A stretch of 64,000 nt of DNA, taken from Zelonia costaricensis (taxonomy: Eukaryota; Euglenozoa; Kinetoplastea; Trypanosomatida; Trypanosomatidae). The DNA lies in contig JASAOO010003545.1 of NCBI GenBank assembly GCA_030849075.1, positions 51,771 through 115,770 of the forward strand, given 5' to 3'. The first letter of the stretch is position 1, and every line of letters begins with the position of its first letter. The position numbers and the translations under genes are program-made. Positions 1 through 10,800 of the stretch are shown here, one piece after another. A model generated the notes under the pieces. The model was given only the letters and a program-made list of their open reading frames with translations. It was not told where the DNA came from and did not search any database.

Positions 1-2669
1 CCTTTTTTCGTCTTCCCCTTCCGCTCGCTTCTCTTGCCAGATTCACCCATGCTCGCTTCGCTGCTGCGTCCTCACCGCTGTGCCGTTGGTGGACGCTTTC
101 TCGGTCTGCGTGTGCGCCGCATCTCCCCACTTCTTCTCCCCCGACTTCGTTTTGTTGCTTGTACGGCGCCTGCATCTGTGTGTGTGTGTGTGTGTGTGTT
201 TGTGTCGGTCGTGGGGTTCCTGCGTTCTTCATTTTCTCCATGTTCTCCATTTTTCCGTACGTGTGTGTGTGTGCGTAGGTGTGCACCGGTGTGCGTGCTT
301 GGAGGCATCAAAAGCTGTGGCGGGAGGGGGGGGGAGAAGAGGAAGCCTTTTTTCTCTTCGTAGACGCTTCTTTTCTCTCTCTACCTTCATCACCCTGCAG
401 TGCGGCGCGGAAAGCGGTTTGTGTGTGTGTGTGTGTGCTCAAGCAGGTGTCGCTCAGTCGCGCTTCGATGCCCCCCCCCCCCCTGCATGAGCACTGGATC
501 GGTACAGCTGCCTCTCTCTGTCTCTGTCATACACACAGAAACACACACACACACACACACATTATCATTCCCATCCCACCTCGTCGCCTCTCACGCGCTC
601 ACCCCCCTTTTTCCGCACCCAGCCCTTGTCTAGCACGTCGATCCCTCCTTCTCTTCTCCTCACCCCTGCGATCAGCTGCTATGTGCCCTCGCTTTGTTTT
701 CTTTTGCTTTCCCCGCCCCCTCTCTCTCGCGCGACTTGCCGTGGACTCGCTTCTCTACAGGTTCGTTTTCGTGGCCACATTCGTCATCCCTCGTGGATGC
801 ATCAGGTACCAGTGGTGCGGTGCGAGTGCGCCGTGCCCGTGTGCCTCTATGTGTGTATGTCTGTGTGCGTGTGTGGCGCGAACTCGGCCTTCAGCACCTG
901 CTTGCCTTTGTGCACGTCACCCATCATCTTGCTCACTCGTAGATGTTCGCTCTCCTTCTCTACCACTTTCTCTTCACCCACGCTTCTTTCCGCGCAGCCC
1001 TCTTCTCGTCGCTCTTGTTCCTTTTGTGCTTTGGCTTTTGAGGCACACACAATCCGCACCTCCTGCCCCCCCCCTCCCGCTTCACTCTTCTCCTCCCTCC
1101 TCTTGTGCCTTTGAGCTTTCCTGCTTTCTCCTCCTCCTCACCCCTTTGGTGGTGTGCGCTGGCGCTGTTTATGGCGCCGTGTTGGGGGGAGTCTGTGCAT
1201 GCTGCGATTTCTTTCTCTCCCTTTTTTTCTTCTTTGCTTTTAAGCAGCGAAGAACCTACACGATGACGACTTTCCCTCTCTCGGTGTGCGGCGTTTGCAG
1301 TTGTGATGTTGGTAGTGGTGGCGATGGTGCTGGTTTGGGTTTGCCTTTCGTCAGCGCACGTGGGTGTTCTCCTCCTCCTCCACTTCGTTCTGCCCTTCTT
1401 GTTTCTTTCCTGCTTGACCACCCCACTCCCCACCCCCACGGTCTCCTTCCCTCCTCTATCTCCCTCGTGTTGTGTGTTTTTTGGTTTTGTGTTGGGGGCT
1501 GCGCTTCAGTCCTCTGTGATCGCAGTGGCTCCTCGCTTTCCATGCAACGCGCGTTGTCCGCGTGTTAATGTACACGTGCGTGTGTTTGTGTGTGCGTCTG
1601 TGTCTGTTTGTGTCAAAACGATCTCGGTGTGGAAGTGTCAGCTGCGCGGGTAATATGTTTGCAGGGGAGGGAGACGGGGGAGAGAGGCCGAAAGCGAGCG
1701 AAGGCGGGGGAAGGGCAAAGTAACGTGCAAGTACGAGGCTTGGACACGGGCTGTACGTCCCCCGCTTGTGAGCCCGCTCTCCTCCGCCCCTCTCCTCCCC
1801 TGTACCATGCATCGACTCTTCCCGTTCCTTCGGATGTCGGCCTTGTCGTCGCCGTTGGCCCCCCCGCCCCCCCCCCGCGCCCGCTGACATCACGTTCGCC
1901 TTTGTTTTCTTCTCCATTGTTGCAAGTTGCGATAGCGGACCTCGACGCGTACTGCTGCGGCGCTGCATTGCCGTACCGCTGCCGCCCTACACCCCCCTCC
2001 CCAAGAAGAGAAACACCACACGCGATGATACGGCCTTCCCCCCCCCCGTCCCCTGCCTACCGAGTCGCAGCTAGAAAGGAACACCAACAAAGACGTGCGA
2101 GGCGCAGCTCGCGAAGTGTGCAGCATCGTTTGACGCGACACAAGTGTCTGTGTGTGTGTGCATGCGCGGCGAACAAGCAAAGCCAGTGCTGATGAGCCCA
2201 TCTGCCGTGCGCTCCTCAGCGTGCTGCGCATCTTGTAGCTCCCCTCGTTCTCTCTTTGTTGTGTGATGAGCAGCAGCACTAGCAGCAGCGGCAGCAGTTG
2301 TAGCTGGGGGGTGACGTGGAGCGAACTCGAACAGTCCACTCGAGAACGACCCGCAATCCCACACGCCACCACTTCTCTGCCCCCCGTTCTCCTTCCCCTA
2401 TTTCGTGTCTCACGCACGTTGGGGGGGGGGGGCACAACACACCCCACCTCCCGCTTCGAACTACTCATCTTTCCCCCCCCCGCGTCTCCTCCCCGATCCT
2501 CCAGAGAAGCCCATTGATCGACTCGGGTATTGCACACATACACACACACACGCACACGCTCACACCTTTAGACAAGCCGCTCAGGCCTCACCCCTCTCCC
2601 TCCTTCCTACACGTGCTCCCTCTCCATTCCTTTTTTTCGCCCTTTTTATTACGTGGAAACACCGACATC
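1..2669. other. Gene-free intergenic region at left edge
   Basis: No credible coding sequence on either strand. Open frames here are runs of Cys-Val, Thr-His or Pro/Ser produced by (GT)n, (CA)n and C/T-rich DNA, and they lack the GC3-biased codon use of the real genes. (GT)n tracts lie near 177-200 and 420-440, (CA)n near 540-562 and 2538-2560, with C homopolymers near 471-483 and 2421-2431. It is probably the 3' flank of an unseen upstream gene plus the 5' flank of the gene at 2670. At 2.7 kb or more it is long for this genome type. Confidence 0.7.
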
Positions 2670-3392
2670 ATGCTGGGCACGGGCAAGTCGAGCGGGGTGG
2701 TGAACGAGGCCAGCAACCTCAAGGCCAACGAGAACCTCACCGCCACCATCGAGCAGATGAACAGCAAGGCATACCGGCAGAGCCGCGACATGAACGATGT
2801 CATCCCAACTCACCGGCGGCCCGTCGCGGAGGCGAAGCGCGACAACGGCGTGCCCGTGTACGACCCGGCCGCCGAGAAGCAGGCGGAGAAGGCGGAGCGC
2901 GGGGCGGCGGCGGACGAAGACGAAGACGAGGACGACGAGCTGATGGAGCTGCGCCGCATGCGGCTGCAGCACCTGCGCGCCGACCAGGAGAAGAAGGCGG
3001 AGTGGCGCAGCAAGCAGCACGGCGAGTACCGCGAGATCGACCAGGCCGACTTCTTTAACGTGGTCGTGCGGGAAAAGGGTGGAAGCGAGCGCGTGTGCGT
3101 GCACTTCTACCACAAGGACTTCGAAACCTGCAAGGTGATGGACCGCCGCCTGTCGGAGCTGTCGCGCACGATGCTGGCGGTGAAGTTCGTGAAGATCGAC
3201 GCGGAGCGGTCACCCTTCTTGGTGGAGCGTCTGCACGTGACGACGCTGCCGTGCAACCTGCTTTTCTTGAAGGACATCTGTGCGGACCGCATACTGGGCT
3301 TCGAGGGCTGCACGTCGGAGGACGGCACGCTCGACGCCGACTTGCTGAAGGAGCGCATCGAGCACGCCCTGCAGCTCAACCAAGACGACTGA
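2670..3392 (+). CDS. TXNDC9 / phosducin-like protein 3 family, thioredoxin-fold protein
   Basis: A 240-residue protein. Residues 1-60 are polar, 70-95 hold a Glu/Asp-rich stretch followed by a charged helix (about 95-125), and 130-235 form a thioredoxin-like domain. The segment FYHKDFETCKVMD, the KFVKIDAERSPFLVERL stretch and the final helix match the TXNDC9/PhLP3 pattern closely. As in that family there is only one cysteine (C154) where true thioredoxins have CxxC, so a redox role is unlikely. Family members bind the cytosolic CCT chaperonin and modulate actin/tubulin folding; that role here is inferred from family. The ATG at 2670 is chosen because the frame upstream is CA-repeat and polypyrimidine DNA, while codon bias begins at this Met. 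Confidence 0.9.
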   Translation: MLGTGKSSGVVNEASNLKANENLTATIEQMNSKAYRQSRDMNDVIPTHRRPVAEAKRDNGVPVYDPAAEKQAEKAERGAAADEDEDEDDELMELRRMRLQHLRADQEKKAEWRSKQHGEYREIDQADFFNVVVREKGGSERVCVHFYHKDFETCKVMDRRLSELSRTMLAVKFVKIDAERSPFLVERLHVTTLPCNLLFLKDICADRILGFEGCTSEDGTLDADLLKERIEHALQLNQDD

Positions 3393-4083
3393 GGAGAAGA
3401 CACAAGGAAAACACGGGCGACACTCTCGTGCTCATCGTCTTCACCGACCCGCCCTCTTCGGTGATGAAGTCCGATGTGTGGATGTGCAGAGGCGCCGCGC
3501 TGCAGTGCTTCCTCCCCTCCCCCCTCTTCTCCGTAACTACACGAATCAAGACCAAGAACACCACACACGGAGAATGTAAAAAAGGGAGTTCTGGAAACCT
3601 GAAAGCGTCAAGCACCGTCACACGTGTGTGCTGGTGCCATGAGCAGCCACGGCCCGGTGCGCAGCAGACCCCCACCGTGCTCGCTGAGGTGCGCTTGATC
3701 CAGGAAGCCAAACAGGAGCACTCTCACACACACACAAAGGGGGGGGGAGAGGAGACGAGCACCAACTCGCTCTCCGCACTTTCACTCCCTTCTCCGCGGA
3801 GACGTGTGTGTGTGTGTTTGTGCGTAAGCGCGACTTCGCGGGTGGTGCTGCCCCCCTCACCGTTCTTTCCTGTGCTCTCGCTCTTCTCTGGGTAGTGCGG
3901 GTGCTGCCTGACTGCGGTCCCCTCGCGCTCGCTGTCCCCTCTCCCCTCCCCCCCCCCACACACACGCACGGCACGTCCACCGGCGGCAACAAGAAACACG
4001 CGGCGCCTCCCAGCAGACGTGTCCGCCCCCCTCCCCCCCTCCCACCACCCCACCCCGGCCTACACGCACTCTCGCGCGCAGTG
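3393..4083. other. Intergenic region
   Basis: A 691-bp gap between the TXNDC9-like and VKOR genes. It has (CA)n near 3724-3738 and 3957-3966, (GT)n near 3804-3822 and a pyrimidine/C-rich run (about 3940-4060) that should serve SL trans-splicing of the next gene. No gene is seen. Confidence 0.7.
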
Positions 4084-4587
4084 ATGCGCTTCCACCTTCC
4101 CTTGATGGGGCTGTGCTTCGCCGGCCTTCTCCTCTCGAGCTACGCCTACGCGGTGGAGATGCGGGCGGAGCGGGCGAGGCAGCTCGGCGTGCAGTACCGC
4201 GCGTACTGCGATATCGGCCCGTTCTCCTGCACCAAGGTGTTCTCCTCCGAGTTCGGGTCCGCCACACAGTTCTTTGGGCTGCCCAAGACATCGAACGCGC
4301 TGGTCGGCATGCTGTACTACATGGCGGAGATGCTGTGCTGCTGGAACCCGACCCTGCTTCTCCTCCTCAGCGCGCCAAGCCTTCTCGTGACGGTGTGCCT
4401 GGCGTTTATCTTGACTGTGGTCCTGCACGACTTCTGCGTTGTGTGCTGCTCCATCTACGTCGTGAACGTGACGACGGTGTTCTTCACCTATCGCTGGTGG
4501 AAGAAGAGCCGGCGCAGCGCCGCGGCAACGGCGGCGACCTCTTCAGCCCCCGCCTCGTCCTCGTCGGCGGCCAAGAAGCGCAGGTGA
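4084..4587 (+). CDS. Vitamin K epoxide reductase (VKOR) family membrane protein
   Basis: A 167-residue polytopic protein. It starts with a hydrophobic segment (about 1-24), followed by a lumenal loop with paired cysteines C42 and C49 in the context YCDIGPFSC and then KVFSS, which is the VKORC1 signature. Further hydrophobic segments span about 73-125, and the CxxC active site is C118-V-V-C121 inside the last membrane helix, followed by an extra Cys (C122). The tail after residue 140 is basic and Ala/Ser-rich, ending KKRR, which may be a di-basic ER retrieval signal. VKOR enzymes reduce quinones while oxidising thiols. In a trypanosomatid the likelier job is ER disulfide formation rather than gamma-carboxylation (inference). 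The ATG at 4084 puts the first helix at the N-terminus; the upstream frame is low complexity. Confidence 0.9.
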   Translation: MRFHLPLMGLCFAGLLLSSYAYAVEMRAERARQLGVQYRAYCDIGPFSCTKVFSSEFGSATQFFGLPKTSNALVGMLYYMAEMLCCWNPTLLLLLSAPSLLVTVCLAFILTVVLHDFCVVCCSIYVVNVTTVFFTYRWWKKSRRSAAATAATSSAPASSSSAAKKRR

Positions 4588-5334
4588 GCTTCGCTGCACT
4601 GGTGTGACGCACATCGCAGAGCAGAAACGCGAGAGTCCCGGGGAAGTCAAGCAGTGCCGGGAAACGCAGGTGTCCTGCGCACCTCCACTGCATTCACGCG
4701 TTGGCGACGAGTTGCGCTGATGCCCTTTTTTTTTTTCAGAGTCGGAGCATCGCTGTTGTATCTCTTCGCTCTGCCCGTCCGCGACACGTTCGGGGGCGCA
4801 TCTCATGTTGCCTTGACGGAAGACGTTCCTCAACACTGCCCCTGCCGTGCCGTGCACGCGAATTCTCAGCCGCCCCTCTCCCCTCCCCCCCTCCCCGCGT
4901 GGCCTCTGACGGCCACCGAGCACGCACGCGGCCTCGACGGCTGCCACCTGCTCCCGCTCTCGCGTAGGGGAGAAGCACAGGAATCGAAAGCGAAGCAAAC
5001 GTCAAAGAGGGCGGGATTGGTTTTCCCGCCTGCAACTCGCGGCTGTTCTCTGCCGTGCGCACTCTCCTCTCCTCTGGCAAGTGGCCGTGTGTGTGCGTGT
5101 GTGCATGTATGTGTGTCTGGGTGTGACTGCGCCAGCATCCCCCTCCCTCCCCCAACACACACACACACAAACACACACACACTGACGGCCCTCTTCACCG
5201 GATATCGACAACAATCGCGCAGCACCGTGTGGAGCAGCGCGCAGTGCGTCTCGGACACCCACTCACCCTCCGCCCTTCTCCCCCTCCCCTGTTATTCGCC
5301 ACCTCCGCCGTTCCTTCTTTCTCGCGCGGCAGTT
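4588..5334. other. Intergenic region
   Basis: A 747-bp gap. It holds a T-run near 4727-4736, (GT)n near 5085-5113, (CA)n at about 5154-5182 and a C/T-rich stretch at 5264-5330 immediately before the TIM50-like start codon. No gene is seen. Confidence 0.7.
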
Positions 5335-6519
5335 ATGTTCCGTCGGAGCTCGCGTGTCTTGACGCCGTTGGGGGCCTGGTCTCCCTTCGGCAGGCCGGAC
5401 CGCACCGGCGACGCCACCGGCAAGAAGCCGCGCCTCGGCGACACCGGCTCCGCCCCGCGCGACCTCTTCCAGCGCACCGCACGCCACCGGCAGTCCCACT
5501 ACGCCGTCTCCGCCGGCGGTCGTGGCGCGGCGGACCGCGTGGCTGACGCGCCCACTCCGCCGAGCGCGCGGAAGAAGACCTACGCGGAGGTGGCGGCCGG
5601 CCCATTGGGCACGGCGAGCAGCGCCGGGGCGCAGCAGGGCGTGCACCTCTACGCCAACAAGGAAAACGCATGGAATGGCTACACGGACGACCGCTTCTAC
5701 GGCGCGCGGCGGTTTCGCGAGTACTGGCACCGCATGCTGGCGGACCGCGGCGTGCGCTACTACTTCTTCACGATTATCGTCCTCATGACGGCCGCGACGG
5801 CGAAGCTGTGGCAGATGCAGAACCTGCAGCGGACCGAGTACGGCCTGCTCGGGCCACGCAAAAAGCAGTACCGCAGCCGCCTCACGATTGTGCTGGACGT
5901 GGATGAAACTATCGTGTCCTACGGCGACAAGGCCTTCCGCCTCAAGGCGGGTCTCGTGCCGCGCCCGTACCTGGCCGAGCTGCTCGACTACCTGACCTCG
6001 ATCGACGCGGAGGTGGTGCTGTGGTCGGCCTCGAGCGAGCGGTACATGCGGCAGGTGCTCGGCGTCATCGACCCGTCCGGCGTGCGGGTGTCGCAGTACC
6101 TGTCGCGGGACAAGGAGTGGTTCACGCAAGACAACTACTACGAGAAGAACATCCTGTGGCTGAAGCGTCCGCCCGAGGACACCCTCATCATCGAGAACCG
6201 CGCCCTGTCGGTGCGGAACTGCAACGCCAACGCCATCCTCGTCGACGACTTCATCCGCGGGGAGTACATGGACACGGGCCAGGACTACCCCGTGAACGAC
6301 CACGCGCTGCTGACGATCAAGCGCGTTATCGAAGACCTCGAGACGAGTGGGCGACCGGTGGCCGACTACCTGGCCGACCGCAAGCGGCGCAACGGCGACA
6401 TCAAGGAAATCCCGTGCCACCTCGCGGTTCGGCAGCTGCCCGACGAGATCGCGCGCGGCGTGTTCTACTTCATCGGGGACAAGTACAAGCTGAAGGGTGC
6501 ACCACCCGTGTCCGGGTGA
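5335..6519 (+). CDS. TIM50: TIM50-like HAD/FCP1-type phosphatase-domain protein, mitochondrial import
   Basis: A 394-residue protein. The first ~25 residues are Arg/Ser-rich without acidic residues (MFRRSSRVLTPLG), consistent with a mitochondrial presequence. A single membrane segment lies at about 142-158, and an FCP1/NLI-interacting-factor (HAD) domain at about 180-330. The nucleophile motif is D188-V-D190-E-T192. Presequence, one helix and a C-terminal FCP1 domain facing the intermembrane space is the TIM50 layout; TIM50 is the receptor that passes preproteins to TIM23-type translocases. Trypanosomatid TIM50 is reported to keep phosphatase activity, and the intact DxDxT agrees. The later acidic motif reads IIENRA with E287 where active enzymes usually have Asp. 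The alternative is another SCP-type phosphatase, less likely given the N-terminus. The ATG at 5335 begins the biased coding sequence. Confidence 0.8.
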   Translation: MFRRSSRVLTPLGAWSPFGRPDRTGDATGKKPRLGDTGSAPRDLFQRTARHRQSHYAVSAGGRGAADRVADAPTPPSARKKTYAEVAAGPLGTASSAGAQQGVHLYANKENAWNGYTDDRFYGARRFREYWHRMLADRGVRYYFFTIIVLMTAATAKLWQMQNLQRTEYGLLGPRKKQYRSRLTIVLDVDETIVSYGDKAFRLKAGLVPRPYLAELLDYLTSIDAEVVLWSASSERYMRQVLGVIDPSGVRVSQYLSRDKEWFTQDNYYEKNILWLKRPPEDTLIIENRALSVRNCNANAILVDDFIRGEYMDTGQDYPVNDHALLTIKRVIEDLETSGRPVADYLADRKRRNGDIKEIPCHLAVRQLPDEIARGVFYFIGDKYKLKGAPPVSG

Positions 6520-6658
6520 GAGAGAAGAAAAAAAAGCCAGAAGAAGAGCGTGACGTCGTGTCGATGCTGCGGACGTGTGTCTTGTGTTTTGGTGAGACTG
6601 GCTCCCCTCTGCCCCAGCTTCATTTTTGGAAATCCCGCTCTCGCGTGCGCACATGTGT

Positions 6659-6691
<33 letters not shown>

Positions 6692-7811
6692 GTGTTGGCT
6701 TGTGTCTGTGACGATGCGCGGGGTGGGGGCGGGAGAAGAGGAGAACGGCAAGACAAGCAAGCGCCTATTTGGCTCACATCTTATTGGATTCAAGCTTCTT
6801 ACACGTGACATCACATCTGGGGCGTGAGGCAACAGCGGTGGTGGTGGTGGCGGTGGGTACAGGGTGCGGCGGTTCGACCAGCCCGTCCAACGCCTGCGAC
6901 GATCCCGCGACACGGAGCGGGTTCTGTTCATGATGCCGGTGGTGCGGGCATGGCGGGGATGGGGACGCTGCCAGGCGGTTCCCCATCACCGCTGCAGCAA
7001 GCGAACGTCTGGCGCAGCGGTGATGCCGGTGTCGCTGACGGCTCTGTCGCGAGGTCGCTGAGCGTCTCGAGCGGCAGCTGCGTCTCTCCTTTCCCTTTCC
7101 CACCTGCCCACATGCTGTGCACCTCCGCATCACCTCCTCTCACTTTCCGAACTCCCACGCTTGCCTCCCCTGCCCCCTCTGACCACACACACACACACAC
7201 ACATACACATACATATGCTCGTGCCATGTTCGTGGGTTGCCTGCACATCGCCAACTGCGTGGCTCCTCGCTCGTCTGCAGCAGTCGTCGGACCAACTGCC
7301 CACACCGGTAGCTTCTTCTACGCCCCCCCCTCCCCCTCCCCCCCACCACTGCCCTCCCTCCCTCCCCCCGCTCCGTCCACCACCGGCACGTGCGCGAGTG
7401 TGTGTTAGTGTGTGTCACAGTCTCTCTGCGGGAGTGCGTGTCGGCGAGCTTCGTCTGTGTTGCCACTCCCTTTTCTGCCTTGCCGCTTTCCTTCCTCCGT
7501 CCCTCCAAGTTTCTGTTCTCGCTGAACCACGCGGGGGGTCGTGCCGCGCTCCCCCCCCTACAGACACGCCCAAACACACTCGGAGGCACGCGCGCGTACA
7601 TACACATCAGCGCGCCCCAGGAGTGACGCGTGGCGACCGGCAGAGAGCTCAAGCGGAAGGACGGGGCGTAGGCGCACGCACGAAGGGGAAGCCCCCCTGA
7701 TCCGGTTTAGAGGCGTGAGCGCGTTTGCCCACGCCGTTGCCTGGACTTTTTGTTTTCATCTTGGTTTTTGTGTGTGTGTGTGTGCTTCTGCGGGTCTCTG
7801 CATTTTGCACG
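6520..7811. other. Intergenic region
   Basis: A 1.3-kb gap. A (GT)n tract occupies about 6653-6691, just after the TIM50-like stop. A short mixed-sequence block (6720-7060) contains no convincing frame, and is followed by CA repeats (7190-7210), C-rich runs (7325-7380) and a (GT)n tract (7769-7784) just before the CFAP57-like start. No gene is seen. Confidence 0.65.
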
Positions 7812-10800
7812 ATGGACGCGCGTCGCGCCCTCGTGAAGCGGTACGTGTTCGGCACGAACCATGACGGCAAGAACTGTTTGCACTGGCTCGATGACGGCTC
7901 GCTCGTGTACCCCGTCGGCAAGACGGTCGTGCTGCAACAGCCCAGCTCCTGCACGCAGCGCTTTCTGGAGGCGGCCTACCAAAGTACGGCCATCACGGCC
8001 ATTGCCATGAGTGCGAACAAGAAGTTCATGGCGATCGCGGAGAGCGGCACGCACCCGCAGGTGCAGATCATCGACACCGTCACGCGCAAGCGCCGCAAGG
8101 TGCTGAGCGTCACGGACCTCGACAGTGACAGGTACATCGCGCTCAGCTTTAGCAGCGATGGGCGGCACCTCGTCACGCAGGGCGGCGCGCCGGGCTGGAA
8201 CCTGCACTACTGGAACTGGGAGCGCTCGCAGCCGCTGGCGTGTGTGTCAGTCGGCCAGGTGTACGCCGCGTCGATGCAGGCGCAGGGCGCGAGCGGCGGC
8301 AGCCGCGCCGCGAATGCCGCTGGCGCCAGCGCGAGTGGTGCGACGCTGGGCCGAGCGGGCAGCGCCTCGGCCCGCCGCGAGGGTGACGGCCAGAACGCGG
8401 CCGGCAAGCGCGGCAACGCCAACAGCGCCTCCAGCCGTGGCCTGGGCGGCGGTGGTGGCCGTGGCACCTCGCGCTCACCCGTGCAGGTGGTGACCAGCAT
8501 CGGCGTCTGCCCGCTCGACCCGCTACTCGTGACGGTGGCCGGCATAGGCTTCTTTCGCTTCTACCGCTACACGGAGGGCCTGCTGCAGCCGCAGCCCAGC
8601 GTTGGTGTGCCGCGGGAGCAGTCAGAGACCTTCTCGACGCACCTCTGGGTAACGGAGCACAACATCGTTGCGGCGACGCACAGTGGCCGGCTGCTGCTCA
8701 TCCAAGACGGCCGCTTCATGCGCGCGATCGACATGCCCCCGATGGACCCCGCGCAGCCCCCGCCGGGCATGGCGAGCGGCAACTACACGGACCCACTCCT
8801 GGAGGGCACCGCCGCCGCGACGGCCATCGACGTCGTCACGTGCATTGCGCCGACGCACCAGCAGCAGCAGAACCGAGTGCAGCGCAACAGCGGCTTCATC
8901 GCGGGCACGAGCCACGGCAACGTGCTCATCTTCCAGGGCGACGGCAGCTTCGCTAACGAAGGCGTCGGGCACAACTCGATCGACGCCTTCGCAGATGATG
9001 TGGGCCTGGGCGACACGACCGGGTACGCGTTCGTGTGCCGACTCGAGGTGCCCGCCTTCGAGGCAGGGGAGCCGCAGACGCAGAACCCACATCAGCAGCA
9101 GCAGCAGCACGCCATGCTGACAGCGCTGACGCGGGCGGGTGGGGTCGCTGCGGGTGACGCGGCCGCCATCGCTGCGGCCGCCTTTGCGCCGCCGGTGTCC
9201 CCGTCGAAGATCGGGGGCGGCGCAGACGGCGGTGCGGCACGGAACGACGCAAGTTCGCCGATGGGGAGGGGGCGGGCGGGCCGACTCTTCCAGCTCCGCG
9301 AGCAGGCGCCCACCAAGAACTCGTCCGGCGCTGCCACGGCGAAGGGCGCGCGTCGGGCAACCGAGTCGCCGCCGCTTGGCGAGGTGGCCAGTCGACGCGC
9401 GGCAGCCGGCGCAGGCGGCGGCGGGGATGGCGCGAGTGGTCGCGGCGGCGGCGCAGCCGCTGCGGGGGCGACCCCGGGGGCGGCAACCACGTCGGTGGCC
9501 ACGGCCGCCGCCGACCTCGCCAGCGCGTCGAGCGCCGGCAGCGACGGTCCGCGCTACAGCATCTCCGCCCTGGCGCTTGACCAGGCCGAGGAGTGCCTGG
9601 CGGTGCTGACGTCGGCGGGCAGGCTGTACGGGCTCGACTTCCAGCAGAACTGGACGTCGCGCGAGGCGATGTTCCAGACCTCGCACTACACCACCATGCA
9701 GAACATCGGTGCAGGCACGGCCGCGGTGAGCGAGGGAGGCGCGCTGATGCTTGCCGGGGTGCCGCAACCACCGCCGGCGGCGGCGTCGGCGTCGGAGCAG
9801 GCGGGCGGCGACCGCGCGGAGAACGCTGGCGGCGGTACTGCCGAGGCGCTCCTGCAGCGCTCGCCGTCGCTGGCCACCCCGCAGCCTGGCCACGTGTCGA
9901 CGCGCAGTCTCCTGTTCCGCTCCCTCTACCCGTTCACGCACGCGGGCCGCGTGAACGGCATGGCGTGCAGCGTGCGCAAGCCGCTCCTCATCACCTCCGG
10001 CAGCGACCACAGCATCCGCGTCTGGAACACGCACACGGGTCAGCTGCTCATGTGCCAGTACTTTCCGCTGGAGCCTGGCGCGGTGGCGATCCACCCGGAT
10101 GGGCTCATGGCGGTCGTCTGCTTTCCAGACAAGGTCCGAATCATGAGCGTGCTGTGGAGCTCACTGCGCGAGCGCCGCACCGTCAACCTGCGCAACGCCT
10201 CCGACGTCTGCTTCTCCAAGGGCGGGCAGCTCATCGCGGTGGTGCACAGCAACCTCGTCGACGTCATCAACGCAAACACGTGCGAGCTGCAGGGGCAGCT
10301 GCGTGGGCACCCGCAGCGCATCAAGGACTTCCAGTGGTGCTCGACCACCGCGTACCCGACCGACAACCGCGTCGTGACATGCTCGTCGGACGGCATGATC
10401 ATGGACTGGAACATGTCGGAGATGCGCAAGCAGACCGAGCACTCCGACAAGCGGTTCCAGTACGTTGCCGTCGCCTCGGACGACCGCAGCGTGTGGGCCG
10501 TCGCAGCGCCGACCTCCGCCACGGCGCTCGACGTCTCTTGGAAGGTTCTCCTGCGCGAGATCGACCGGCAGAGCCTCGGCTCGACGGGCACGGCTGGCGT
10601 ACCGGCGGGCGGTGCCTCGGGTGGCGGCGCGGGCGGTGGAATGGCGGGCGCGGCGTCGTCTGTGACGGGTGCGGCGGCGGCGTCGGGCACGGGTGTGGGC
10701 GGCGCGCTCGGCAACAGCGTCGGTGACTACGAATTCACGGAGACAGCGCTGACGCGGCTGATGGTGGCGCCGCACCAGCGCGTGCTGCTCGCCGGCGCGG

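Noticed and set aside
279..1568. 429-codon open frame on the + strand
   Set aside because: Composed of Cys-Val, Thr-His and Pro/Ser/Leu runs from simple repeats, without GC3-biased codon use or any domain-like segment.
2670..4587. Adjacent TXNDC9-like and VKOR genes as a redox pair
   Set aside because: The TXNDC9-like protein has one Cys rather than CxxC and is expected in the cytosol, while VKOR acts in a membrane compartment. Adjacency in a trypanosomatid array does not imply shared function.
6871..6890. GGTTCGA sequence like a tRNA B box
   Set aside because: No cloverleaf arms or A box upstream; chance match.
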